From assembly GCF_029852145.1 (NCBI RefSeq), contig NC_079973.1:2604001-2668000 (forward strand): a DNA stretch of 64,000 nucleotides, in the 5' to 3' direction. A model generated the notes under the pieces. The model was not told where the DNA came from and ran no database searches. It worked only from the letters and a program-made list of their open reading frames with translations. Within the stretch, counting starts at the first letter, position 1. Every line of letters starts with the position of its first letter. Below are positions 12,296 through 24,950 of this stretch, in pieces. A program made the translations under genes and the position numbers. Origin of the DNA: Microplitis mediator. Lineage: Eukaryota; Arthropoda; Insecta; Hymenoptera; Braconidae.

Positions 12296-12554
12296 TAGGG
12301 GAGAGGGGGGCAGAGTGGGCCCCTTAAGAAAATAATTATATTATCATTCATTATTTTTACGCGTTTACTTCTTTTTTGACCCTTGATATTTATTTTCACT
12401 TCATGCTGCGTCCATTAAAATGGAAAAATCAAAAATTAGGGGCAAAGTGGGCCCGCCAAAAATTTCGGATTTGATATTTTTTATTCCTTACACGAGTGAT
12501 ATTTACAAATAACATTTTGAAAATTTTGAGGGGCCTACTTTGCCCCCTCCTTTA
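12296..12554. repeat. Family E-like element, divergent copy
   Basis: Starts TAGGGGAGAGGGGGGCAGAG and ends CTTTGCCCCCTCCTTTA, inverted ends of the same type as family E. It also carries a second internal GGGGCAAAGTGGGCCC block. The interior differs from E1-E3, so this is a relative rather than a copy. A remnant of the same type is near 39466-39570. Confidence 0.6.
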
Positions 12555-12581
12555 TTTATTATTTATAATTTTAATTATTTT

Positions 12582-12782
12582 ATGATTCTGAAGGCAGTAG
12601 ACAATTAACAATTTGATTTTTATTTTCCATCAAATACATTACAAAAAAAAAAAAACTAAAAAAATGCACATGCAGAGAATTAAAAAAACTACAAGTGCAA
12701 TTTTTTTAAATATTTTTTTTTTTATAATTTATCTATTTAAGAGAAATCAAAAAATTATTAGACATCTGCTAACTTCAGTCAT
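12582..12782. mobile_element. Family A MITE, copy 2
   Basis: Left end ATGATTCTGAAG, right end CTTCAGTCAT. The central hairpin reads TGCACATGCAG / CTACAAGTGCA. Diverged from the consensus; flanks are too AT-rich to call a target duplication. Confidence 0.75.
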
Positions 12783-13420
12783 AAAATTTTATACCCCTCA
12801 ATAAATAAATTAATAAACTTCTATACAAATAATAAAGTGGATAAATATTTATATAGATTTTTATAAACACTCATAAATAATACTTTTATAAATCTATCAA
12901 CAATAAAACGCGATTAATAATAATATATTATATATAAAATATAACCACTTTCTACTCTTTCCTTTCTTCCATTCACTTGGAGTCATCACGTCATGATTAT
13001 GAATCATGATAAATATATGAATATGTATATATATAAATATAAAATAAATATAATCGCAAAGTCCTGTTAATCTCAAGTCGGCCGAGTGATCTGATCCAAG
13101 TGGGTCACATTTGAGAGTGTGGTAATGGACTTTTTACCTGGCTCTAGACTCGATCCGATACTCCAGAGACCCCAAAGCCTCTTCTCCAACTGGGTCATTG
13201 TACCGCTAGCGAGATACACCCGTAGAACCAACAAACGTAAACATGGTTTGACAACAGTCCGTGGGTTGTCAACCGTGTGACCGATTTACCGGTCGCAGTG
13301 TTTATTAAACAAACAAACAAACAAATCTTACTTTTTTGTTTCAAATAATCCGATTTTGAGTTAAAGATGAGACCGTGATGGGGGAAATTTTTTTGGTGCT
13401 CCACAAAAATGCTTATAACT
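12783..13420. other. Unique non-coding DNA
   Basis: Includes a GC-richer single-copy stretch (13070-13310). The 69-codon minus-strand ORF there is not recognisable. No repeat family of this window. Confidence 0.4.
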
Positions 13421-14026
13421 AGGGCCAGGATTTTTGCGTTAATTTAAAAATAATTAATGATTAGTGGTGTGAAATTTTTTATATTACGGGAAAAATATTG
13501 GTCGTATTAAAAAAATTTTCAAACAAAAGTTGTAGGAAATTTAATTTTATAAAAAAAATGTCTCATATAATTTTTTCTTAGGACTAATAATAAAGCCGTA
13601 ATTTCAAAATTGAGATTTTCATGATTCCTTAAATTTTGAATCGTTCATTATGAATCTCAATTTTTGAATTGCAGTGAAAATATTGGTCGAATTAAAAAAT
13701 TTTTCAAACAAAAGTTGTAGGAAATTTAATTTTCTAAAAAAAATGTCTCCTATAATTTTTTCTTAGGACTAATAATAAAGCCGTAATTTCAAAATTAAGA
13801 TTTTCATAATTAACAAAATTTTGAATCATTTATTATGAATCTTAATTTTTAAATTACGGTGAAAATATTAATCATATAAGAAAATCATAAGAGACATTTT
13901 TTTTAGAAAATTAAATTTTCTACAACTTTTGTTCGAAAACTTTTTTACTAAGACCGATATTTTCCCCGTAATATCAAAAATTTGAACTACTTATTTCAAA
14001 AATAAGGCAAAAATCTTGTCCCTATA
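13421..14026. mobile_element. Family D palindromic element, copy 3
   Basis: Ends AGGGCCAGGATTTTTGCG and AGGCAAAAATCTTGTCCCTA. It is flanked by the perfect 9-bp repeat CTTATAACT at 13412-13420 and 14027-14035. The interior closely follows copy 1, including the AAAAGTTGTAGGAAATT blocks in both orientations. Non-coding. Confidence 0.85.
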
Positions 14027-14035
14027 CTTATAACT

Positions 14036-16400
14036 TTGTAACAACATTATATTTTTCAATAAAAATTTAGGAGAATTATCTTCAATGTATACTTTATAGA
14101 ACAAAAGAAACCCGATCCCCAAATTCTTCTATTATCCCAGTTGAAAAAATTCCCGAAAGCCACCTATTTTTTCGATCCTCACAGTGGCTCTCCCCCTTAA
14201 TAAACCACAATTATTATTATCATCATGCAAATAATCATCTTACAATGTGGTGATAACTGTCGATAAACATTCAAAGAAAACTTTTTGTCGTGAACTTCCT
14301 GGACAGGACCGATCGAGTCCATGGAAGAACGAAAACCCGTTCCGGGACTGGGTCACCCACATCTTAACTGTCTACTTATTGCGAGTAAGCGAGATTCTTG
14401 CGTACGTATGTCTACTCTTGCTCTTACTTACTGGCTTGTATATTACCAAGTACAAGTATTAAGAGAGAGAATTCTCTTGCTGCCCACGCAAAAGCAAAAG
14501 CGAATGGAGACGTTGGGTTTACGGTTCATCCACGTCTCTTTTTCTCTCTTTCGCTTGCTCAGTTTTAAAACAGATCGTAAATATCAACAGTATAGACAAC
14601 ACACTTTACTCTATACAAATGCTGAATATATTTACTGCACACTATTTCACTCTTTTGGTCGTGGCACTGAAGCTGAATATAAAACTCAATTTTTTTTCAA
14701 ATATTTAATATCTTTCTTCGGGAGATCAGCGACGAAAAATGCGACCATGAAATCGAGCGTAAGGGCCGTCGAAATATTTTGATGCTCCCGTCACCTTGAA
14801 AGCAAACCTGCGTGCCGGCAAAATGGCCCGCGTCCTTGTAAGTTAAACGTTTCCTGGAACCAGTTCCCAAAATCAAACTGCGTTGCGGTCTTTAAGACAA
14901 ACGGTAAAATAAAAAAGGTAAACAAATAAGGGGGAGTCGTTCGAAATTTTAAACCGCGAATTCCACCGTAGGTTAGTTTAGTCTAGTAGTTTAGAGTCTA
15001 GCTGAATATCTGTCGAATATTTTTTATTTAAATATCAAAAGCATAAACTCTGTTACCGTGGATTGAAATTATTCATAAATATCCTTTAGAGCTGGTGTAT
15101 ATACATAAATATATACATGAGGGAGTCCAGTAGTGCTCGTTCACAAATCACCGGACGGTGGTTCTGCTGTCGCAAACCCAGTAACTAAAAAATAAAAAAA
15201 TAATAAAGCATTTGTGTATTCTCCAGCGAGACCTTTGGTGTTCTGGTGTTGTTGTGCATTAGTAAGAGTAAAAATAAAAATAACAACAATAAGAACAACA
15301 AGGGAGAGAAGAATAAGAGTGTCCTGAAGAAGGGGACACGTTTGTTCCAAACAATAAGAAGCCAAAGAAGAACCTGAGAAATATATTCCAGAACGTCTGG
15401 AGGATTTATGCACTAGGCCGCTGGCTCCTAGGTGGTCACGACATCAAAACCTCTTACATCTTTTACTCCGATGAATTATTATTATTTAAAGTATACTATA
15501 ATAGAATCTAAAAGTGTGTAATGGGTTTATTTCATTTTTTTTTCTTTTGATTTTTTGCTGACATTGAGGTCAGACTTAAATACCGGACTACAGGTGTCAG
15601 TGTCTAGTCGTTTCTCATGCAAACGATAGAGTATCTTTTGACCTGGACTAAAGAGCCTCGTGTCCAAAGTGACTGATTGCCATCATCTAGGCGAGACTTT
15701 GAGTTGTAGATGGGAGCATCGTGAGAAAACCAGACCGATCGCACGCCCGTCTGATTAAACATGTTAATGTATGCAACCAAGGCGTTCTAGTCACTCTTAA
15801 CTCAGTTGTGTGTTACGTATACGTGTACTGCGAACTTGATCTGACGTCTTGCAAGTCGAGTCCTCGAACTACATCATGATCGAACGTATCGTTGCTATTC
15901 CTCAGCTTCTCCAACTCTAACTATAACTAATTCCTCATTCATCGGACGCGTCAGTCGCTAATTTATGCGCGATTAATAATTACTATTTTAAAACTCGTTC
16001 GAGTATTCATAAGCCGTTAATTTTTTTTGTGCCCACGACATCGCTGACGACCTTCCTACGGGTTTTTCAAAGTCACGGAAAAATAAATTAGTCGATAAAC
16101 TCGTTTTAAATACTGCCGATGTTGACGTCGGACTGACTATGAATTTCCTTTTATCGTTGTGTGGACGGTGATTAGATGACAAATTGAGAAAATGAGAGTA
16201 GCCTCGACGGGACCGCAGTAACCACGAAGGTTCTTACAAGGTGCTAACGGGGCGAGGTCGACCACATCATCGTCTACCCTTCTTATTCTCATTCTATTTA
16301 ATCCTATTCTTATTCTTACTCATATAAATATATAACATAAATATATAGTAGCCTAATTACTCACATCTATTTATATCAGACACTCAAACAAAAGTGTCAG
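14036..16400. other. Unique non-coding DNA, includes the longest internal ORF
   Basis: GC content is visibly higher than in the repeats. It contains a 153-codon ATG-to-stop frame at 14321-14782 (+) and a 90-codon frame at 15141-15413 (-). Neither shows a recognisable domain. Both have the aromatic and Leu-rich composition of chance ORFs, so I do not call genes here. Confidence 0.4.
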
Positions 16401-16786
16401 CCCTGATTAAACAACTGAATTCGAGCGAATTAAAAATTTTAATTCTGTTATATTCTGTCGAATTCTGCAAAACAGAATTCAACTGAATTGAAAATTTGAA
16501 TTTGAATTAAACAGAATAAAAGCGATTTAAAAATTTTAAATTCGTTTTAATTCAGTTTAATTCGGATTCAGAACCAGAAATTGGATAATTGTTTTCGAAT
16601 TGATCAGAATTGAACCGAAGGGAATTATTTAAATTCGTTTTAATTTGGACAAATTCGGGTTTTCCTGCCGAATTAGACAGAATTCATTTTTAAGTTAGGT
16701 ACTGAATTAACAGAATTTATCTGAATTAAATAGAATTAAAAATTTAATTCTGTTTAATTCAATCGAATTCAATTGTTTAATCAGGG
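16401..16786. mobile_element. Palindromic element O
   Basis: Starts CCCTGATTAAACAACTGAAT and ends GAATTCAATTGTTTAATCAGGG (last 20 bases matched), long terminal inverted repeats. The interior is a dense array of GAATTAAAC / TTTAATTC motifs in both orientations, so the element is self-complementary at many scales. No ORF and no clear target duplication. Confidence 0.75.
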
Positions 16787-16804
16787 AGGACCTTTATCAG
16801 GACA

Positions 16805-17266
16805 TAGGGGAGGGGCAAAAGAGGGTACTTAAGGAAATACCAAGTTTTCGGGGACTCAAATACACTAAAAAATTTTCAGTTACCGTTAAAAAAAATTTTT
16901 TTCATTTTTGCGGGCAAAATGGGGTACCCCCTAAAAAAGGTAAAAGAAAAAAAAATTCAGGATTCTAAATGAATTTGATTAAGTTAAATTTTTTTGCAAG
17001 TAATTTACACGAAGAAAAATTATATTTTACATGATTATTGGATACAAAAGAAGAAAAAAAATTTTGAATAGTTTTTATCATAAAACAAACGTCATTAATA
17101 TTTTTCAACTGACAATTGATTTTTGAGAAAGTTTAACAAAAAATATTCAAAATAATGCTCAATTATATTTACAAAAGTGATTTTGAAATGTTTAAAAACC
17201 ATTTAAAATATAAAATTTTTTTTTAATAAAATTTTGGGGGTACCCCCTTTTGCCCTCCTTCCCTTA
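16805..17266 (+). mobile_element. Family E element, copy 1
   Basis: Ends TAGGGGAGGGGCAAAAGAGG and TTTTGCCCTCCTTCCCTTA, terminal inverted repeats. Sub-terminal blocks GGGTACTTAAGG-AAATACC and ATAATGCTCAATTATATTTA match E2 and E3 near 44.1-44.9 kb. A TA target is plausible from the E2 flanks. No transposase. Confidence 0.75.
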
Positions 17267-18221
17267 ATGCGCTGAAATCATCACCTGTACAATACTAATA
17301 TATTTTTATTATTGAATTGTTACAGGTAAGGACACTAGCGACCTGCTTCTATTAAAAATAAAATCAAGGACTCGATTACTCTGATTACGGATCGTAATTG
17401 TCAATAGATGCCTTTGAAGTACGAGTATCTTCAGGCAAGTTGAGACTAAATGTAATTCAACGTATTTAATATATATTTCAATTGAATTGGAGTTGCGTAA
17501 TTACCCAAGTATGCTTAGAAATGTACCAATGAAATCTACTAACTACTTTTATAAACAGACACTCCTTGACTTATAGACTTGACTTAACTTGGGATTTTTT
17601 ATTTTAATTTAAATTTATTTAACTAAGACGAGACTGTGACGACACTCGTTCAATACGTCTTGTACTGAGCAAAGAAAAGGTTATGAAATTGGTTAGGTAA
17701 TTTTTTTTTCAACGGCTGCGAAAGGGTCAGAGGTGGTGGATACGCTCCTATCGCACATCTATATTTTTTTTTTTTAATTTCTATTGGTACTTATTTTATT
17801 ATTTATTATACGCGTTGTAATACAAGACGGCACGTGTCATAATAGTCGGCTTAAATGGTCGCAAGTACCTTGGCACAAATGTCAACGATACAAATAAAAA
17901 CTATAGCCCATAGTCAGGTGTGATTTTTTTATTGGAATCAGCCTTGCTAATCAAAAACTATTTAAAGACTAAAACTTATTAGGTGTAGATTTATTTGACT
18001 CGTTATGGCTTCAGAGGTCGTCGGTAATTTGATCCATACATTTTTTATAAATAAATCCTAGAACAATTTTTTTCTTACGCCGAGAATTATCTGATAAATT
18101 TTTCACTTGCACTGAAAGTTTAAATTCTCGCCCTGTTTATAGGGAAGAGATTCGTTCATTTTTTCTATGATAAAAATTAGCGCATGCGCCATTCCTCCGA
18201 AAAAAGGAGGCAAAAATTTAA
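17267..18221. other. Unique non-coding DNA
   Basis: No coding frame and no shared repeat recognised. CAGGTAAGG at about 17322 matches a splice donor, but nothing coding precedes it. Confidence 0.4.
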
Positions 18222-18429
18222 ACTCGGCTGCAGATCTGATTAAAAATTTTAGTCTAGTAATTTTTGAATTTTTTTTAAACGGATAAATTATAAGAAAAAA
18301 AATATTTTAAAAAATTGCACTTGTAGTTTTTTAAATTTTCTACACGTGCATATTTTTAGTTTTTTTTTTTTTTTATTGATTTGTTGCAAGGAGATCTGAA
18401 AATTGTTAGTCTGTTAACTTCAGGATTAT
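18222..18429. mobile_element. Family A MITE, copy 3 (left end eroded)
   Basis: The right half is standard: TACACGTGCATATTTTTAG and the end CTTCAGGATTAT. The left end is replaced by CTCGGCTGCAGATCTGA, recognisable only by position. The central hairpin is present. Confidence 0.65.
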
Positions 18430-18439
18430 ATAATTACAC

Positions 18440-18490
18440 ACGTGGGTTGGAATGTCCTACTTTTCTTCCTTGGTGTATAATATACTATTA
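18440..18490 (-). repeat. K-start fragment, inverted
   Basis: Read on the minus strand this gives GGAAGAAAAGTAGGACATTC then CAACCCACGTG. This matches the K-start seen at 8229 and 19867. Confidence 0.45.
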
Positions 18491-18759
18491 CTCGTTAATT
18501 CGGGGTAAAACGGGCAGATGAATAATTACTCTTCTCTAGATATTATTCAATTATGAAGTCACAAGTACTCAATTTCTAGTAATTCGTAACTAAAAGAGAC
18601 TAAAAAATAAAACAAGAAGTCCCAGTTTTTATTTTTTCCATTGCTTTGATTTTGGTCCGGGTTAAATCTAAATTCTAGGGTAAATTTTGTCAAAAAATTA
18701 TCTCTGTGCGTGCAGTACACAAATTATTGCATATGCGAATTCGGAATCATGAATTAAAT

Positions 18760-18948
18760 ATGACAATAAAGTTAGCAGACATTTAAAATTTTTAGGATTT
18801 TTTTTTAACAAAAAAATAAATATTAAAAAAAATATTTTGAAAAATTGCACGTATAGTTTATGAAATTTTCGACATGTGCATTTTATTTTCATTATTTATC
18901 TGTTAAAAATTTTTTTAAATTTCAAATGTCTGCTAACTTTACTATCAC
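18760..18948. mobile_element. Family A MITE, copy 4
   Basis: Ends ATGACAATAAAG and CTTTACTATCAC. It is flanked by the perfect 9-bp duplication GAATTAAAT at 18751-18759 and 18949-18957. The interior keeps the GCACGTATAG / GACATGTGC hairpin. The minus-strand 64-codon ORF overlapping it is spurious. Confidence 0.85.
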
Positions 18949-18957
18949 GAATTAAAT

Positions 18958-19866
18958 AGATTGTGAAGAAAGGTTTTGATTTCATGCCCTAAATGCCCGA
19001 CCGCCGTCGTCCTTTTCTACTAGATTTGTTTTCCGACCGCCATTTTTATTTGTTATTTTATTTTAATACATACACATATATGTATATAAATATTTTTTAC
19101 ATATAGACTCACGTAACCGCGATATGAGTATTATGCAAGACCTAACACCTGTGCATCATCACCTCGGACTATGTATTTTCTTCGTTGAATTATTAACAAT
19201 CTCACGCTAAGATGAAGACTTTAGATTTGAAAATTTTTTTTTTATAATAATTATAATTTTACTGCAATTATTTACTCTAAACTTCTCATCATAGTCTTCA
19301 TTATTGTTATTAATATTATTATTGAGGTATGAAGCGTAGTATTAACATCTCGTATATCGTATACTTTTACTCTTTATAACCACAAACTCATAATATGAAT
19401 ATGAATATAAATATATAAAAAAAAGAGACGTGATCTATTACAATTTTAACGAGGGTTTAAATAACTTATTTGTATTAAGAGTCAGTTGAATCATTTTTAG
19501 ATAATAACTATTACTTGGAATTTTTAATATATATTTTTTTACTGCAATTGAATACCTGATGGACAAAGAAACTTTTTATGCAACACTTATTTTTTGCTAT
19601 TAAATGGTTTATTGTAAATTGGAATATCAACAGTTGGAATTAATAATTTTATTTACTGGCATAAAAATTAATTTTTATGATGAGGATTTAGATCCAGGAG
19701 ACTGGGAATTATTGAATGAAAACTTTAAAGTATGAGGGATGTTGATATTTGTAGTGGATGAAATGGTTGTACATTTACTTAAAATTACATGACAAAGTTG
19801 AGATATAAATTTATAATGGAAAAAAGTTATGGTCTATTATATATTTTATGATAGTTTTATAGTTTA
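18958..19866. other. Unique non-coding DNA
   Basis: AT-rich and apparently single-copy, with no coding frame seen. Confidence 0.4.
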
Positions 19867-20800
19867 TTACGCAGCTAGTGAGGAAAGTAGGACACGTACC
19901 TGCGCAAAACAGGAACCCGAGCGAAAAGCGAATTTGTTTTCGATTATTTTACATTCGAAGAGATTCAAAAATAATGTGGGAACATGATCAGTAGGCAGGG
20001 TAGAAAAAAAAATCCGATTGACACATAGAGAAGGTGCCCAGAAACATTCCAGACACATGGTCCAGTGAATCTTTTAGGAGTTAAAAAATTTATTTCTTCT
20101 AGTTTTTTCTGCTATTTTACATGGAGACAGTCTCGAAAATGTTCTAGGATGATAATCAGTAGGCAGCATAGAAAAAAAAATCTGATTGACACATAGAGAA
20201 GGTGCCCAGACACATTCCAGACCCATGCCAGACACATGGTCCAGTGAATCTTTTAGGAGTTCAAAAATTTATTTCCTCTAGTATTTTCTGCTATTTTACA
20301 TGGAGACAGTCTCGAAAATGTTCTAGGATGATAATCAGTAGGCAGAATAGAATAAAAAATCCGATGGACACTCAGAGGCGATGTCCATCGACATGACATC
20401 GAAATGCTCAGACACATGTCTCTGTGGATGTTTCAGGGCCCAAAAATTTTTTTTCCTCCAATATTTTCTATTATTTTGCATTCGAAGAGCCTAGAAAATA
20501 ATTTAGCACGATAATCAGTCGGCAAAATAGAAAAAAATCAACCGCTGGACGCTCAGAGGAGCCCAGTCACTTTCTAGATGCATATTTCTCTGAATTTTCT
20601 AGATGTCAAAAAATTTTATTCCTTCAAAATTTCAAGGAGCACGTTATTTACAACTTAATTGACTGAATACATATTAGCTTTCCACTGTCTAAAAAAGCTC
20701 TATCTATTTCAGTTGAAAAATTGAGTTTTGGAAATCAGACTGAAATTAATAACTTACGTTTATTTTAAAATTTAAAATTTTTTCGCGGGAAATTAATTAT
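19867..20800 (+). repeat. Element K: four ~176-bp tandem units in a larger dispersed repeat
   Basis: Begins ACGCAGCTAGTGAGGAAAG then TAGGACA, like 8229. ATAATCAGTAGGCAG-type motifs recur at 19987, 20155, 20334 and 20514, a spacing of 168-180 bp. Units share TCTGCTATTTTACATGG and CAGACACATGGTCCAGTG. The right end (about 20710-20797), with AATAACTT and CGCGGGAAATTA, resembles the right end of element Q, so K and Q may belong to one superfamily. The 63-64-codon ORFs inside are spurious. Confidence 0.65.
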
Positions 20801-22452
20801 TTTTTGATGAAATTTTCACGATAAGAATGCAGATCACCGGGAACCGGGATTGGGGAGTAGGGACTAAGGAGCATTGAACGAAAAAAAAAATAATAAATCG
20901 TAAGACCGTGAACTTGAAAGCAGGCCCATGAGTCTTTGCACCGGTCATTGCAACGTGAAAGTTGCCTCGAGCACTACACGCCTAGTAATTTAAACTTTTT
21001 AGTACAACATTAACTCCTTCTCCGTTATTAAACCTTCTCTATTAACAAAAAAATATAAATATTAATATAAAATAAAAATAAATAAATATCTGACGTATTC
21101 CGTTGACGTTCGCAGACAGCCCAAAGCCAGTGAAAAAAGTTAATCTAGAAGCTGTCGCCAATTAATTACATCCTGTTACCCATCAGTTATTTTATTTCAT
21201 TTTCGTCAAACCGGAGTAAAAAATCGGTCTTCTGTCAGTAATTAAGCTGCGATTTCGCCGCGATTTATAGATCTACGACCAGATCAATTCCAGTCTTCGG
21301 ATATGTTTTCAGTCTCTGTTTTCTTATCGAAAAAACTTTTGACAAATAAAATAATCGTGAGAGTTTCTTGACAAGTCAACGAACCTGTCCTTGATCCCGG
21401 GGGGTTTTAATGACGAAATTGCACCGGTCACTACAACGCGTGGCATCCGTCAAGTCACCGGAAGAATTTATTCGAAATAAAAATATAATGAGATAAATTT
21501 TATTTTAAAAAGTAAAAATACTAAGAAAGGCGATCGGTAATTTGCCATTAATGAGTGAGAGTTTTTCTGCCGACTATTATTTAGTTTAATTTCGTATCGA
21601 TTTAATGTAAAAAGGAAAGTCGATCGTTTAAGTAAAAATTTGCATACGTAATTATAATATCGAGTTAAAAATAAATGAGATAATGAGGTGTTAATTTTTA
21701 GAGAATATCGATTTTTTTTTCTTTTTTAATCGATTTATTTATAGTCGTTGATTTGAAAGTTTGAAATTGTTGGAATAGTTTGCTGTGGACAGCAATAAAT
21801 ATTCGATGGCTTGAATAGATTATTTAAAATGTCTCGCAGCCTGTGGATTAAGAAAGAAGATATAGTCGGATCGGAATATAGGTAAATCGATTACTGAGAA
21901 ACACAGACCACATATGCATACGTAAAAAAATTCCAGAGTAAAGTAACAGCTGTAAATTATATTTATAATTAAAATAGACTCGGCTATTAATAACATCGTG
22001 GAAATAATTAAAAAATGACGTAAGGTTACGAGCAGGAATAAACACTGTCTTAAATATTTTATTTATTTTGATAAAGACAGTACAGATACAAGGCTATGAC
22101 CGTGGCACGCCCACAGATCGTTATGAAATCATAAGTATCCCAGAACATAACGATCGGCAAGTTTATGTATGATCGAGTCTCACGAGTGTAGAGACCGAGT
22201 ACAAGTACAAGTGACGCGATTTTATTATCCATTAATTTGTATCAAGGCAACAGGTTTGCAGCATAAGAAATTTTAAATATTTATTTAATTAAAATCTTAC
22301 ATGTTTATTATTTTTATTACATTTATAATGTCTTTATATTTATTGTTATTAAACTAGATTAAGTAGATGCAATTAGCGCGATACGTAAATTTTAAAATTT
22401 ACATTTTTATGTTTTTTTTAAATTAAATTAAATTAATTTTTATTCCCGTAAT
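20801..22452. other. Unique non-coding DNA
   Basis: Moderately AT-rich single-copy sequence with a few GC-richer patches (20930-21000, 21120-21430). No credible ORF. Confidence 0.4.
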
Positions 22453-22550
22453 GAAAAAATCGGGAGTAAATTCAAAGTGATTATGGTTTTTATTAAAAGC
22501 CGCGTTCACTCCGGTTTTGATTCGCGATCATTCTGAAAATTTTTACAGTA
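22453..22550. repeat. Family C fragment
   Basis: AAAAAATCGGGAGTAAATTC, AAGTGATTATGG and GCGTTCACTCCGG are family C motifs. It ends AAAATTTTTACAGTA. Only about 100 bp, immediately left of element G. Confidence 0.55.
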
Positions 22551-22556
22551 CGTATG

Positions 22557-23274
22557 GGATGGCCATGAAAAGCTTCTTTTTAGTGAAAAAGTATGTGGGG
22601 AATTCGGTTTTCTCTTTTTAAGTAAAAAGAACACGTGCCTTAGGACGATCAAAGTTCATTTTTCGATACCATCGCGGTTTTTTTAAATATCTCATGAAAT
22701 ATGCAGATTAAAGGAAAAAATCATAGGAACAATTTTGCAGGAAATTAAATTTTTGACAAAAAAGATCATGTTCATTTTTTTTATAAATTGTATATTTATG
22801 AAGATATTTTAAAAAAACGTTTTTAGATCTTATCAATTGAGCATTTTAAGGATAACAAATGTCAAAAATAACGTTTGTTCTTAATTATAGACAACTTCGT
22901 AACTCGTAACATATCAATCATTAATGCGTGTTGTAGTTTCTATATACTTAGAAAAATATTATTTTCAAAATTTGTAATTCTTAAAACGCTCAATTCATCA
23001 GATCTAAAAAACGTTTTTTCAAGATATCTTCGTAAATAAACATTTTATTAAAAAAATGAATGTAACCTTTTTTGTCAAGAATTTAATTTCCTACAAAATT
23101 GCTCCTATGATTTTTTCCTTTAATCTGCATATTTCATGAGATATTTAAAAAAAACCGCGATTGTATCGAAAAATGAACTTTGATCTGCGGCATGTGTTCT
23201 TTTTACGTAAAAAGAAAAAAAAATAAAATTCCCCATGTACTTTTTTTTCTTAAAAAAAGCATTTCATGGGGTGC
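22557..23274. mobile_element. Foldback element G (~720 bp inverted repeat)
   Basis: The left arm runs GGATGGCCATGAAAAGC, AAAAAGTATGTGGGGAATT, AAAGTTCATTTTTCGATACC, AAATATCTCATGAAATATGC and onward. Its complement is read in reverse order to GCATTTCATGGGGTGCC. Arms are about 300 bp around a spacer of roughly 100-150 bp (near 22860-22985). No ORF. Such a structure transcribed as part of an intron would form a long hairpin. Confidence 0.8.
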
Positions 23275-24950
23275 CTGAGAAAATTTAATTTTTAACTCCC
23301 ACCCTATTGTCTAAAAAATAAGAAAATTAAAATGAATTTTTTGCTAAAGAAAAAATTTTATTCAGAAAAAGATTCTATACCTTTTCAAAAATTATTTTGT
23401 CTCGAGGTATCTAATAACAGTAATACTAAAATTGATAAATTAGAACAATTGATTTGTAATTTATTTTTATTTTCACAATAGATGGCTACGGTTTATCGAG
23501 ATTTCAACGATTAGTCTCGGGATATTTTCCCACATCGAAACACCTCAGGGGTCCCAAGTCAGAATGTTACTGCAGACAATGCCCAATCATCCCTATCCCT
23601 CGATCGCTAAATTATTATCGATCCGCGGCCGCGATCCCTTTCGATTCTCGGTATTAGCTCCGCTTCATTCACTCCTTTAATCAAAATATTTTCTATCAAT
23701 CCGCGGTATCGCTAAATCGCGTAATTAAAAATCTATATCTCTAATATAATATATATATATAATAAATATACAATAAAACTTTCACTTTAATAATCTGCTA
23801 AAAGGGTGTAGCGTATAAATTTCGCAATAACCAATAAATATATAAAAATTCAAACACTTTAGAGAAACATAATAAATATATAAATAAAATATTTCCATTA
23901 ACGGCAGCTATAAAAAAATTTATCGATAAAAATATAAGATATCGTAAATAAAAATTAAATCTATTAGTAGCATAAATATAGAAATTAATGTTTCAATAAA
24001 TAAATAAACACTGGACAATAATTTTTATATGAAAAAAAAAAAGGTGGGCCAATAAATAGAGAGATTAATTAATATAACAATCAATTTAATAGCCCGACTA
24101 GTTTTGTTAATTAAATCCCAGAAGACGACTGTGTGAATCTTGGCGATACTAGAACTGGTATCGTCACTCTACAGACGTCTTAGCATCCGCGATCAGCAGC
24201 AGCGGCAACAGTATCGTCTATAAAGAAACAGCGGCAATCACCCTTCAGTATTATAAAGAACCGGATTGTCTAATCGGACGAGGCACTCGAATGCAGTGAG
24301 ATAAATTTTATAATAAACGACGTTAAAAAATATCAAACAGGCTTCTATGCATATCTTGCCGATCAATATAATAAAAACAATAATAACAGCCGCAGATGCT
24401 GATACTAAACGAGCTAGACTTAGAGCTGAAGAAGGAGGATCGGTATTGAGACAAAGAGAGAAAACAAATATTTTGCTGGAAAGTCGCTGGCTGAAATTCA
24501 GAGCTCGCGTTTGTAATAAAACCGGTCTCCTTAACGTCTAGATCCAACAGTTGAGCCTCAGATACAGAGAACAGTGCAGCCTTAATGTAAGTATCTGTAT
24601 CTATCAATAGAGCTTTCGAAATCGCGAATGACTATTATCATACCTCTGCGGTCAATCTCCACTTAATTATCATAGGATTGTCGACGCTCCTGTCTTTATT
24701 CAATCTATTTATTTTTACCCTCACAAATAGTTTGTTACACACGCAATGAAATTGCGACTGTAGATAGAATTAATTTTTTTTTTTTTTTTTCTATTATGAT
24801 AGGGAACGAAACAGAATTTACGGGGTATGTCAGGTCTTATGGGGAATGGTAATTGAGAAATTATTTTGAATTTTTGCTTGAGTGAATTGAGTATTTTTTC
24901 AGTTGACCCATTGGCCTGGCATGAATTTTTTAATGGCTGGCTCGGACTTA
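23275..24950. other. Unique non-coding DNA
   Basis: Single-copy by eye. Contains a GC-richer segment at 23540-23660 and another around 24120-24560 where short ORFs occur on both strands. Their proteins show no recognisable features. Confidence 0.4.

Noticed and set aside
15141..15413. 90-codon minus-strand ORF with a membrane-like segment
   Set aside because: The hydrophobic run derives from AACAATAAG-type simple sequence; no other support.
17315..17335. CAGGTAAGG as an exon donor
   Set aside because: No coding or conserved exon precedes it. Similar donor matches (26870, 61672, and 7552 and 40562 on the minus strand) occur at the rate expected by chance.
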